Positions 27,583 through 40,100 of a DNA stretch of 64,000 nucleotides are shown here, piece by piece. The notes under the pieces were generated by a model. The model was not told the origin of the DNA and did no database searches. It was given only the letters and a program-made list of their open reading frames with translations. The stretch lies in the NCBI GenBank assembly GCA_000708835.1, contig DF236987.1:124001-188000 (forward strand), given 5' to 3'. Every line of letters starts with the position of its first letter. Position 1 is the first letter of the stretch. Both the position numbers and the translations under genes were made by a program. The stretch is from Klebsormidium nitens (Eukaryota; Streptophyta; Klebsormidiophyceae; Klebsormidiales; Klebsormidiaceae).

Positions 27583-29472
27583 ACACAGCGATGCCCCACT
27601 TCTTGGATTGTTCTCGGTCCGGAATTGCAAAAGACGGCGGTGCACTCGTTTGTCTCGATTGAATTTGTGCCGTTTGCCTCAAGAGTAGCTGTGTTCGCTC
27701 ATATATTCCAACCACTGCGTGGACGTCATGCATTCGACTTATGTCTACTTGGTGAAGCGGACATTGTTTGATCCTTGATACTTGCGATATCACCATCCAA
27801 CTCGATCCAAGGGCATGCGCCAGAGTGAACAATTGAAGCTGGAGGCAGCTCCAGACCGCGTGCTTTCCGTGCGTTATGAAGATTCAGTCATGCAGGCGCC
27901 GCTCTCAAACACATCGAGTAATGCATCACATGCAGATTGGGACTCAGAGAATCAGAGTGCTCGCGAGTCATTGAAAAGGTCCCAGTTTCATCGATCGATG
28001 ATGAGATGGTTTTTACAATGTTTGAAACGCAGTCCCATATATATCCGTGTGCATGATTTGCTAAGAATTGCAGTGTGTTAGTGTGCTGCTTGTGTTCAAT
28101 TCCGTAGTAATAAACATCGGACATGACTTGCAGCCGTAGCAAGCTGCAGAGTCGATTCATTGTACCCCGGTCTCACCAGAGCATTGCCCGATGGCTCAGC
28201 GTGGCCCAGGGTTTATAAGAACATGTGACCATATGTACCATAGCATGAGTCACTGGCCTACGGACGCAGCCGCCCTGGCATGGCGTTGTAATTCATGCCT
28301 GGCATTATATAAGTTTCACGCAAGCAAGCTATATGGCTTGCATGGCCATATAGCTAGGTTTCCATGTCTGGCCGCGCATCAGTGTCCGACGGACGCGAGC
28401 CATGCATCATGCTTAACCAACTTCCATTCTATATCCCTATCTATGTTATAAAAAGGTTTATAACATGCCATCTGCAATTTTAACTCCAATGATCCTCGTT
28501 GGGCACAAATGTATAGCCGCCCATAAAAAACTTCATGCGCGCGTTCAATCCTCCTACAGGCGCGGCCGCTGGGCTTGACTATTATAGTATTAGCTAGGCC
28601 GGCGCGACATGCATGACATATGTCCATGATTTATGCATAGCTTAAGTTCCGAACATGGGCGCGGCCGCGCCTATACTTTAATACAGTGATCGACGGGACT
28701 GTGGTTGAATCATGTTCACTGTCACATGATCCTGGCCGCCCGCCTGATCGGTCTGCGCAGTCGCGATTGCTGCATGCCCGGCCCATTGGACGGTTCAATT
28801 GATACTGTAGCATATGCGCCGGCGGGCTGCCGGCCCGTATAGCTAAAGCTAGTTCTTATATCATGTTCAATGATCAGGAAGTAAAAATCCATCATGGGAA
28901 GTCAGGCCCTCATATAACAATACATCCAAGGCCATCATGCAATGATGATCATTTCAAGCACCGCCTAGCTCTATACATAGTCACTGGCATTTGTTCCCGT
29001 ACTGATTGCTTGATATTAATAAGCAGTCATGCAGCTAGTGCTTTGGCAAAGCTCATGCCCGCTTGGTGACTCGGATTCGGGAATGGACCGCTGTAAGCTG
29101 CACCATTAGACTCCACACGCACCAATCATATAAAAGCTGTCTATAGGTCAATCATCAATATTGGACCTCTTTTTTAAGATACACCGTCCTACGCCTGGCC
29201 TCGCCAGGACCTATATCCTACATGTACGCCATAAATCAGTTTTGGCAATTTCAATGTCTAGTCTACGCATTAGCAGTCCGTCCTAGCTTAGACAAATGGG
29301 CGCGCTAAGAATATACTTACTTGACAGGCGTCGACTCTCTCGGAGGCTAGCTAATCCACAGGAACCAGAACGGTTGACGACATTAGGGGTTCACTCGGTT
29401 CGTAGAGAGGCAACTCCTCCTATTTCCGAGCAAACACCATGGTATTACTTGAGCAGAATTTTTTTGCAGCAC
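27583..29472. other. Intergenic, palindrome-rich DNA downstream of RPS9
   Basis: After the presumed RPS9 3' UTR (possible AATAAA at 28107-28112), the sequence from about 28150 to 29300 changes texture. It is dense in self-complementary words (GCATGC, GGCCGG, CATATAGC, AGCTAGCT) and has no convincing ORF. It includes an 11-bp hairpin listed separately. It looks like old repeat or transposon-derived DNA, but no ends could be defined. Confidence 0.4.
28327..28355. repeat. 11-bp perfect inverted repeat with 7-bp loop
   Basis: AGCTATATGGC, a 7-base spacer, then GCCATATAGCT. The structure can form a hairpin. It lies in the palindrome-rich intergenic zone, far from the RPS9 stop; no function is evident. 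Confidence 0.8.
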
Positions 29473-29942
29473 CTATTCGAGCGAAGGTCTATCGCAGCAG
29501 ATTTCTGAAATGGAAGTGCCATCCATTAGCGCTTTGGTGCAAGGCTCCAACCCGTTCGGATTTCGAATACTATCCCTCACTTCTTGTACGAAGCTCTTTG
29601 GGCAGAAGGAGGTCGGTACCGCAGGGAACGCTTTTGCGCAACTATACGCATACCCGGTACTCCATTCGTTGAAGCTTTCGAAATGGAGTGCGTTCGCTTC
29701 CTCTAGGGTCGACGCAACCCCACTGCTTTTGAACGAGCAAACGAACTCTAGCAGTACCGCAGTAATCACAGATTCTGAAGCAACCGGGGGGGCGTCACTT
29801 AGCGTAACCAGTGAAAAGAATACCCGCCCCGTCAAGGCTCGGCAGAGGTCTCCAAAAGCAGACGCAGCTTCAAGCTCTATATCGTCCCCTCGCAAAGTGA
29901 CGGGAATGAAGATTTGCTTGCCGGGTCGTCGTCTTTCCCATT
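29473..29942 (-). CDS. Candidate terminal exon of the CAP59-lectin gene, or an unrelated ORF
   Basis: An open frame follows an acceptor-like CTCTTCCGCAG and runs about 156 codons to TAG (EWERRRPGKQIFIPVTLRGD ... ending CDRPSLE). If spliced to the exon ending at 31093, the one-base phase closes exactly (G + AA), giving a protein of 849 aa. That match has a one-in-three chance of being accidental. I recognise no domain. The opposite strand is also open for 155 codons here. If it is not used, the gene must end elsewhere, for example by read-through to the stop at 31004. Confidence 0.3.
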
Positions 29943-30179
29943 CTGCGGAAGAGGCAAACATGGAGAGTCTAGGTTGAGAACAATATGTCAGATGTCTCAG
30001 CAGAACATCTGGATGGGAGTACGCAGGAAAAAGACCTTCCACAATCCGTTAAAAGATCAACATGGCATCTTCGTTCGTCATACAGTGAATACCGTTGGAC
30101 TAAATGTCGGCAGGTATAGAAAGATGATTCTGGATCTCATCAAGCGGCAAATCCTGGAGATCTATACCGTTGAGAAGCC

Positions 30180-31130
30180 GAAAACGCCCACCGGCATACC
30201 CACCACAAACTCCCATTCAATCCTCACAGCACCAGGAACGAAACATCCAATAGAAAGAAGACCCTTGTATTTCACACTCGAACCCCTGACTGCGTTGAAC
30301 GTCTTACCCGTGTTCTCCAGGAAAAACTCCCAACTCTATCTCCCACAGCACCAACAACAAACATGCTGTAAATGGACAAATCCGATACCGTACACCGAAA
30401 CCCCTGAATACGTCGAAACTTCTTCCCCGGCCCCTCCACCAGAAACTCCCGCTCAGTGCCCTCAGCACCAACAACAAACTTCTTCCTACAAGAAGTTTGT
30501 TCCATTCTGCTACCAAACACCAATGCGTTGGATTTTCTTACCCGTGTCCTCCACCAGAAAATTTCCCACTCACTTCCCCTCAGCACCAATGACAAACATC
30601 CCAGAGAAAAAGACCCACGCAATCACACCCAAACTTTGAACGCAGTCAAACTGCTTACCGGTGCCCTCCACCAGAAACTCCCCCTCAGTCCCCTCAGCAC
30701 CAACAACAAACATCCTGTAGAAAGAACATTCTGCTACCAATGCGTCGGATTTCCTTACCCGTGTCCTCCACCAGAAAGTTTCCCACTCACTTTCCCTCAG
30801 CACCAATGACAAACATCCCAGAGAAAAAGACCTACGCAATCACACCCAAACTGTGAACGCAGTCAAACTGCTTACCGGTGCCCTCCACCAGAAACTCCCC
30901 CTCAGTCCCCTCAGCACCAACAACAAACATCCTGTAGAAAGAACATTCTGCTACCAATGCGTCGGATTTCCTTACCCGTGTCCTCCACCAGAAAGTTTCC
31001 CACTCACTTTCCCTCAGCACCAATGACAAACATCCCAGAGAGAACGACCCATGCAATCACACCCAGACTCTGAACGCATTCAAAATCCTTACCCGTATCC
31101 TCCACCAGAAACTCCCGTTCCGCCTCCCAC
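30180..31130 (-). repeat. Array of about eight echoes of the donor end of the last bulb-lectin exon
   Basis: The end of the exon at 31093-31273 (REFLVEDTG and its donor GTAAGG) is echoed about eight times downstream on the gene strand, every ~110 bp (near 31000, 30885, 30770, 30655, 30550, 30435, 30315 and 30210). Each keeps a GAGTTTCTGGTGGAGG-like core, and most keep GGTAAG. Two larger units (about 30640-30845 and 30855-31060) are nearly identical, so part of the array expanded recently. The array keeps long plus-strand frames open by repetition. Confidence 0.85.
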
Positions 31131-34100
31131 AACACCTTCCCCGTCTTGGTCCTCAGCACCAGATGCCCGTCGTTCCCCAGCGCCATGTGCGCCGCCTTTT
31201 TCGGCTCTTGCACCGTGCCCGTCGCGTGCTTCACCGACCCGTCGAACGCGTACGCGACCAGATTGCCGTCGCCCTGTTGCAAAGTTTTCGAGATTTAAGG
31301 ATTCTTAGCATTCGGGGGTTGGGTGTTCTCAGGTTTCGGGGCTTCTGGGTCAAGAGGTTTTAGCTTTCCGGTTCATCACTTGAGGTGAAGTGTTGACAAC
31401 TTACAAATGGAAAGCCGTGGGGATAATAAGATTGCCAGCCGGAACGGGTAGGGCTACATTGGGAATTCAAGGTGGGTTAAGGTGTGAGGCAGGTGAATCC
31501 GCGGGTTAAACATCAACTTACTTCCGAGTTCACTCGTTCTAAAAAGTCACGTCGTCTGCAGGCGACCGCCCAGTCGACAAGGAGTCAGAGGACCGAACAA
31601 ATGGCGGGATTCGGAACCGTAGAACCGAGAGCGTGGTATCCTTAGTTGCTTCTAAAGGTTCACTTGACACACCCTCTGGACGACCATGTCGCTTGCAATG
31701 TGGGCGTTCCACGTCTTACATCTCAAGTCGATTCTCAAGTTGATTCTTGACGTCCATCAGGAAACAATGCGAAGAAGAATCGAGTCATTCACGCGCCTGG
31801 GTTTGTTGTCTTTGGTGGACGGGTCGTCGTGTATGGGTCATCACCAGAGGGGCTTCGTAGGTGAGATTTGGCGAATTTCACATATTTCAAAGTTCAGAGT
31901 TTGAAATTTCGGGCTTTTGACCTGCCTGGAACTCGATGTAGTTGATGGACATGTCGTTGCACATTGGCCACCGCCAGATGGGCTCAGAGGGCGGGTTTTG
32001 GGGTTATAAGATTAGGATTGAAGGGTTTAGCTTGTCCGGAAGTCAAAATAATGGACGAGTCATAGTAAATGGGCCACAACCAGGAGGATTTGAAGGGCGG
32101 GGACCGAGCATTCCACCCTTGCGAGATTTGAAGTTTTAGGGTGTCCACTTGCCTGGAACTCGATGTAGTTGATGGAGGGATCGTCGCACATGGGCCACCT
32201 CCAGATGGGCTTGAAGGGTGTCGTCATGGTGTGCATCACGCACTCCCGGTTCTTCTGCATGATGAACATGTACTGGAAGTTGGGCGACACCAGCCGGTCG
32301 CCCCCGCCGATCGTCAGCCGCTTCTGGTCGAACACCTGGCGGCCTGCAAAAGCAAGATAACCGGGTTTTCACAGGAGGCGGAGACGACAGGCGCTTTTAC
32401 AAGCAATAAAAAAAACAGGGACTTTTCGCGGGGGTTTAAACCACACCAGCCCATCGCCCCCGCCAATCGTCAGCCGCTTCCGGTCGAACACCTGGCGGCC
32501 TGTGAGACAGGACAACCCGGTTTTCACGGAGGGGTTTGACTTAAAGGTTGGTCATTGTTCATAGGGTTTTCACGAAGAGTTGGCCGACACCAGCCAGTCG
32601 CCTCCGCCGATTGTCAGCCGCTCTCTGGTCAAAAATCTGGCGGCTTGCAGAGCAAGATAAGCGGGTTGTCGCGGGAGGGTTAGAAGTAAGAGGTCTATCT
32701 CGAATTCAATGATAACAAGGTTTTCAAGAAGTTTGGGCGGTTCGGGTCGCTGAACCCCGCCGATCATCAGCCGCTTGTGGTCGAACACCTGGCGGCCTGC
32801 AGGGCAGGAATCAACCGGGTTCTCAGGGGGTTTAGCGATAACAGGTATATCACGAGGTTTGGAGATAACAAGATATTTATGAGAAGTAGCGACTTCAGCG
32901 GGTTGCTCCCACCAAACATCAGCCGCTCTTGGTCGAACACCTGCCGACCTGCAAGGCAGAATAACCAAGTTTTTGCCGGGGTTCGTAGATGACAAAGTTT
33001 TCGCGGTATGAGGAATAAAGATCAGCAGGCTTTTTACGGGGAAAAAGAGGTGACAGGGTTTTCACGGGGGTTTGAAGAGGACAGGTCTTCCCCGGTGCTT
33101 CCGAAGATTCGTGCCCTCAAAAGTACTCTGCAACTTCCGGACTGGTCGAGAGGTGCCACCAATGGGGTCAGGCATATTCTGGCTGCACACTTGGCGACCT
33201 GCAAGGAGGTGGATCAAGGTCTCAAAGTTCCTGAGTCGTCGACAGAGCTGGGTACCATATTAAGGTTCCGACCCTCTCCAGATTGGGGAGACGTTAACTC
33301 GCGCAACTGGTCGAGGAGCGGCGTGTGATCGCCAAAAAAAAAGAGCGGAAACTTCAGTTCTGCTCACAAGACGAATTTTGACGACCGGCAAACCCGACAA
33401 AGCCCGAAGCGCAAGAGCAGAAAGAGAAGCATTTGCGACAGCTCTCTACTTCACACCCGATCTTCGACCTCCTAACCCGACTGCTCTTCACACAATCTCA
33501 TCTTGTGAATGTTGTAAACGCGTCAAGCAATCATTACACACTTGCGTTGTCACGCAATGGGCACACAAAAAGACATCCAACTGACGAAACAATTCGTTCA
33601 GCCTCAGCAAGATAGTAAACGAGCAATTATCCGCTTCCGCAAGCAAAAGCTCGTTAGACAGTCTCAGTTTTAATCAATTTAAACCTAGGTATCAACTTCT
33701 CAGAAGTACGGCACTGATGGGACTATCGAAAGCGTGCTTCTGTTTGTACATTCAATCATAATCCTACGCTCCTTGGAAACACTGGCTCTCAAAGGTATGG
33801 CGAATGAAGACTTTAGGAGGGCTGAAAGCGGGTCTCGAAAGGAATTCTGCCAGTCCTGACGGAAAACAGCCCACCTGCGCTGTTGAAGTAATACATGCTC
33901 TGCCCAGGATCCGTATTTCGAGACGGGTACGCATCTGCGAAACACAGCACGATCGATATATGAAGCAAGCTGATATGGTTGCAACGCCTGCTCATGCGGG
34001 TCCAAGTCTGTTCCGCCAAAGTCTCGGCTCATGAGGAGCCCTTTGATCGAGAGTGTCTTGCAGAAGAACTGACCCTGAGAAGGGGGTGCAAACCCGGTTT

Positions 34101-37100
34101 GCGAGAAAGAGCGAAAGCACACCAATGTGCCTCGATTCCGTACTCCAGATCCTTAGTCCCCAGCTCCTACGTCCAGACCGGAAATAACCGACCTTTTGAG
34201 ATATGAGTTCAACTGCAAAGACTTCTCGAAACACCCTGCCCTTCGTTGTTGCCCCGTTTCCTGTACCTATCCTAGGTATCCCCAAACTTTGCAACCATCG
34301 TGATGCCAGAATGCGCTCTTAGTCTCCACCTGCTTCAATCAGGCACACTCTGGTTTCCTTGACCGACAACCCTTGCAGGTAAACCCTTGATTCAGTATTC
34401 AGCTTCTAAAGATTTTCTAGGCACCGCAAGTGGGGCGAGCCTGTAATTGCCAGCACCCCCGGGACCTGCTGTAGTAGGCGCTCCATATCTTTTGCCACAC
34501 ACCAAAATAAAGCGGCTTGTGATCTGTGCCAGCAAACAAAGAAGGAAAGCGTCCGAACGCTACATGCAACCTATAGGATATGGTTAATCATAACACTCCG
34601 CAATCCCGCAACCCCTACTTGCTTTGTTTCGACACTCAGCTGCCGTGGCCTGAGAACCTCATCGGTGCCCCTGATTAAAAAAATTCTAACTTTGCAAAGA
34701 CCGTCAGTGTGAAAAGGAGTACCCTGCTTCGGTTAGGCACTCCGCTGCCTGGCCGCGCGTCAATGGATAACCCTAGATTCAACAATCCTAGACACACACT
34801 CGCTATCAAAGTGTAAATTTGACGAACCCGTTTCGCTAACCTGCTTCGGTTAGGCACTCCGCTGCTTTGGCCCACAGCCCCCCGGGGATCCCCCTAAACC
34901 CAGCACTCGTAGACACCCAAAAACCGTCATACGGTGAGATTGGTTAAGCCCTTTCACTAACCTGCTTCGCTTCGGCACTTCATTAACTGACCCACGTCCC
35001 CCGGGGATAACCCTAAACCCTATAACTTCAGGCATCCAGAAATTGTCCAGATTGACAACAAAACCGTTTCGCTAACCTGCTTCGGTTAGGCACTCCGGTG
35101 CCCTGGCCCACGGACCCCGGGGATACACCGTCACGCCCTGACTATTCTCCTCGTATTTCCCGATGAGCGCCGCCTCGCGGATGCTCTCGTGGTGGATCGG
35201 CGCGCACGTGACCTGGCGGGGCACCGTCAACTTAAGCCCCCGCAGGTGTCGCAACGTGTCCCGCACGAACTGCATCGGATGACAACATCGGGATTCAGAA
35301 ATGTAGGGGTTTTGGGCATCGACGCGATCAATGTTTTCCTCGATCATCATTGCTTACTCTTTGCATGGCGGAAGCGCCGTNNNNNNNNNNNNNNNNNNNN
35401 CCGTTCTTATTTGGAATTTTGGGGTGTCGAGGCGATCAATCTTTTCCTCGGAAGAGATACTCTTTGTAGGAGGGAGCGCCGTCAACTTGAGGCCCCACAG
35501 GTATCGCAACTGTCCGGCACAAATTGCATAATACAAAAGCGGGAAAGTGTCGATACGGCCGTTCGTATGTCGAGGGACCCAAAACCCTATCAAGATTATC
35601 CGAGTGGTGTCGTGCGGGTTGAGGAGGACTTTCTATAAAAGGAGGAACAAGGGCGGGGGGCGCCTACTTCGACGCCCGGAAGTGTCGCAACGTATCCCGC
35701 ACGAATTGCATCAGAAAACAGCATGATGTATTTGAGTTTTAGGGTGTCAACGCAATCCATTTCCTTTCGGCATCGACAATCATTTGCAGCTGCTTCTGCA
35801 TGTGACGGATGAGCTTCAGCGAAACGAGATTGAGGCTAGGGGGCCCCGTTGAAGCTGGCGCAATTCGTGTCAAAGAAACGGATGGGGAGACAACAAGGTT
35901 TACTGGTTCCTCCTGTATTGAAAGAATCAAAAGTCGTTTCGGGGTGAACTCGTCCGGACTAGAGTGAACAGGGAATGAGATGTCGGTGTGGTAAGCCGAT
36001 CCCCTCCTGCATTGAAGACACCTGTTTTTCTTGTTGCTTCATTTCTACGTTTTGAGAAATCCAAGTCAATGGATAAACGACATCACTGATTCTCCCTTTT
36101 CCAGAAACAATCCCGCCCGTAACCCATCTAGCTTACACTCGAGTAGCGGTCCAACAACCTGGATGACTGCCCTTCCACCAAGTTATGTCTCGAGTCCGAT
36201 GAGTAACCGTCAGCCAATCATGGTGGGAGCAACAGCGCATTTTATCTGCAGAGACTCTAAAAAGCAAAGGAGTCTGAGACGCCGTACCGACATGTCCATA
36301 TCCGGGAGCTTGCGCCAGGGGCTGGGTTGGATTCCGACGTCGAACGGAGCCTCCTTGAAATGCGAGGGCAGCTTTTTCGACCGCGCGAGAACGACGTCTT
36401 CCCATGCGGGCTCGTCGACGCCGATGACGACCCGCGGGTCCATGACGATGCGCGTGTCGTTCCCGTACGCGCGCCAAATGTCTTTGCACAAGAAACTGTC
36501 GAGAAAAGAAGCGTGAATAAGTCAAGTGTCCAGCCAGAAGCGCTTCTAGCTTCATAATAACAAGTTTTCCGAGATTTCTGCGAAGGTGCTTAACTTTTAC
36601 TGAACAGAGCAAAGCATTCTATTTTCTATACGGACTGGACGGTCTTGCGCTTGAGAGCGGTTCACAGATTGATCCGAGGGAAAGAACTAAGGGTGGAAGT
36701 CTCTTGGTTCCTATTTGACGAAGTCCACCGGCGCAAGGGATACTCTGAGCCGGCTTTTGGCAATTAAGTGCACAATCGAAAGCATCCTACTCCGTTTTCC
36801 TTGACACGTCGGGACAAGCGAACACGTGGAACAACGTGTGCTAAGCCCAATCGCAGCGGTCCAAACGGCTCTGCACGATCGGAAGATCGGAAATTCAGAA
36901 GCTCTGTCCATGTAATGACACGGCCTGATGTTGGATCAGTTTGAAATATTCGTAGACCCAACCTTGAGATTACGCCCTCTCATTAGACATGACCTTGATT
37001 CGACAACACGGTCAGACAAAACTACCCTGTGCTGAATTAACAGCCAAACGCTTGCAAATGCTGAGAGGCTACGTGCATGAAGAGCCTCATCCAAGCCATT

Positions 37101-40100
37101 TGTCCCACCTTGGGACCCCAGGTCCCTCAGAATCTATTTCACCAAATTTCGGAGGCAGAGTCTCCCCCCAGTAAGAGTTTCGCCGCTCCCGCGAGTGCAA
37201 TTCAACAACACGACGACATATGCCTTCCGCACTGGTATGTTGAACATGTCTAAACCTGACAATGTGCTGCTCAGATTGGATCGGACCCTTACGAGCCGTC
37301 CCGGTTTGTCCGGAATGTTTCCACACTAGTTCCTGCAACGACATAAGGCGATTCACCTGTACTCGGAGGCCGCACACTCGCCCTCCCAGCCGCGGTTGCG
37401 GAACGTGATGCGCTTCTTGTAAAACACGTCCGCATCAATGTTGACGGCCCCGTGGCACGCGCAGAAGACGGGGAACGGCTTGCCCTCCGCAAACCTGGGG
37501 TTAGACAGCAGAGGAAGAGTTAGTACGGGGGATTCATGGTGGAGCGGAACTGGGGTTATAACCGCCGGGGTGAAGATTGATCGGATCAAAGTTTGATTCC
37601 GCTACATAAGGGTGGTGCTGGAACTAGACTAGGGACTGACCGGAAGGCCAGAAGCGGAGTTATATTCCAGTCCACAGCACCTCGGTGTCGAAGTGAAGCG
37701 AGTAACAATCATGTTGATGGATTGCATACGAATTGAGACATGAACAATTATTGCACCGACAGGGAACCGGGGCATTGCTGAGCGGGGATGCTGCTCCTGC
37801 CGCTTTTCGTCGCACTGATCCGCCCGACACATCCCATAAACCTCAAAAGTGAAAGAGGAAACCAAACGAACCAAAGCAATACAAAAGACAGGTGCAAAAT
37901 TAGCGACGAAAGACAACGCACCACTGGCGGAACTGCGGAATGTTGCTCAGCGGGAACTCGCGCCCCTGCTCCTTGCCGTTGACGTCCCGCCCCACCCACG
38001 TGTCATACACCTGCAGCCGGCGCGTCTTCTCTTCCTCGCGCAGTCCGATCGTGTCGACCGCGGTCACCATGTGGGCGTCGTGCATCAGAAGAAGCAGAAT
38101 GTCCTCCAGGCACAGGTACCCGTCGTTGAGGATCAGGACCCGGTCGAAGCGGGGATGCTGCAATGCGGGTGGGGGGACATTCCAAAGTAAATCACGGAAT
38201 ATGGTAGGTCGAGGAAGACATTTGGGAGAATCATAGCTTCGTTGGTTGTCGAGCATTGAGAGAAGCAGAGTGTACTTCAAGCACAAGTATCCGTCGCTGG
38301 GATCAGGACCCGGTCGAAGCGGGGATGCTGCAAAGGCGGGGTGGGGGGCTTTAGAGAGTGACGGGATGGAAGCCTTGAGGGGTGGGGTTGAGGACAGTCG
38401 AGGATTTAAAGCGTACTGGTTGTCAAGCATTTAGCAGAATGTCATTCCAGGCACAGGTAACCCGTAGAAGCGGGGATGCTGCAAAGGCGGGTTGGGGGAA
38501 AAGGTAGCTCAAAGGAGAGATTGTGGAGTGTTGAAGAATCAAAGCTCGATTAGTTGTCGAGTATTAGGAGAAGCAGAATGTCCTCCAGGCACAAGTAACT
38601 GTCGTTGAGGATCAGGACCCGGTCGAAGCGGGGATGCTGCAAACGCGGGTTGGGGGACTTTGAAGAAAGTCAAAGAACATGGTAGCTCGAGAGATTTTGA
38701 AGGGTTCAAGAATCAAAGCTTGACAAGTTGTCGAGCATTAGAAAAAGCAGAACATCTCCAGGCACAGGTAACCGTCGTTTGGGAATAGAACCCGGTCGAA
38801 GCGGGGATACTGCAAAGCAAGTTGCGGGGCATTTCAAAAAGTAACGGGATAGAGACCTCGAGGAGGAGAGTAAAGAACACTAGGAGAAGATAGAGCAGGA
38901 TCAGCTGTCGAGCATTACAAGAAGCAGATTGTCCTGGAGGCACAAGTAACAGTCGTAAGGATCGAGACCCGGTCGAAGCGGGGATCTGCAAAGGCGGGTG
39001 GCGGAAACTTTGCAGAGAGTTAGTGGATACGGAGGATATCTCTAGGGGGAAATGGAAAACACCAGAAACGATTGAATGGTCCATTTGTCGCACATGAGGA
39101 GAGGTAGGATAAACTACAGGCACAACCAGCGGTCGCTGAGGTTGCCGACGACTGCAGAAAGATAATCACAGAAGCTTCACAGGAAATCACGGAGTCGAAT
39201 TTCTATTGAGGTAATTCCGAGCCCCGCTAGCAGCTTTGTGCAATAAGACCAAAGGAACGCAGCAGGACGCTGCTAGCTGGAGAGGACAATCAGAGATTTT
39301 CCTCTGGGGAACGAGGGTTTAAGGGAACCATGTCCAAGTTACTGGCCTTGCAACAGGACAAGAAGAATAGTTTTTGGTGATGAAGTAGCCGTTGCTCAGA
39401 TTGACGACCCGTTTGAAGAGAGATTCTTGAGGCGAAGAAGTCGGACTTTTCGAGACAACGGGTTCCATAGCAGCTACAATCGTCGTTCACAATGACGACG
39501 CGGTCATGGAGGGGCTCTATGAAGTGCCGCTGGATTGAAGAGCGAAGGCGGAACTGAGATTGCAAGTGGTTACACTCTGATGGCCCGCCAAGGTGGCCAC
39601 CGCTAGCTGACCGGTTTAGTGAAAACTTCCTACTAACCGTGATTAGATCTTGGGAGGGTCTGGGACAGGAAGGGACACATGCTTTCTGGGGCGTAGCATG
39701 GCTGTGCGGTCGAAACAAGGCGTCGCAGCCCTTGAAGAACAGCCACTAGAAAGCCAAGATTAAGCAGCCCAGGCGTAGAAGATCTCGGACGAAAGTCAGG
39801 GCACTCAAAGAGGGTACAACACTCATCGAACATGACTGTGAAATTCGGAGTCAAGCACGCACCGGTCGCGGTGCCCCGTCGTCCTTCGCCCACGCGAACG
39901 AAAGCGCGTGCACCGCCTTCTCGGACGCGTACCCTCGCACGTCCTCCAGCCTCGCGCCCTTGCTCTCCCACCCCTTCTGCTGCACATTGCCCGCAGCCAA
40001 CATGCGCCCCAGACTCGTGGTGACGACAAGCTTCGTCACCTCATTACCCCCAGCCCCCGCCACCGACACGACGACCTCCTTCGGTTTCAAGATGAGCGCA

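Noticed and set aside
29914-30639. Plus-strand 241-codon ORF rich in Thr, Pro and His
   Set aside because: It is antisense to the echo array of the bulb-lectin exon. Its length comes from repeated units staying open in one frame.
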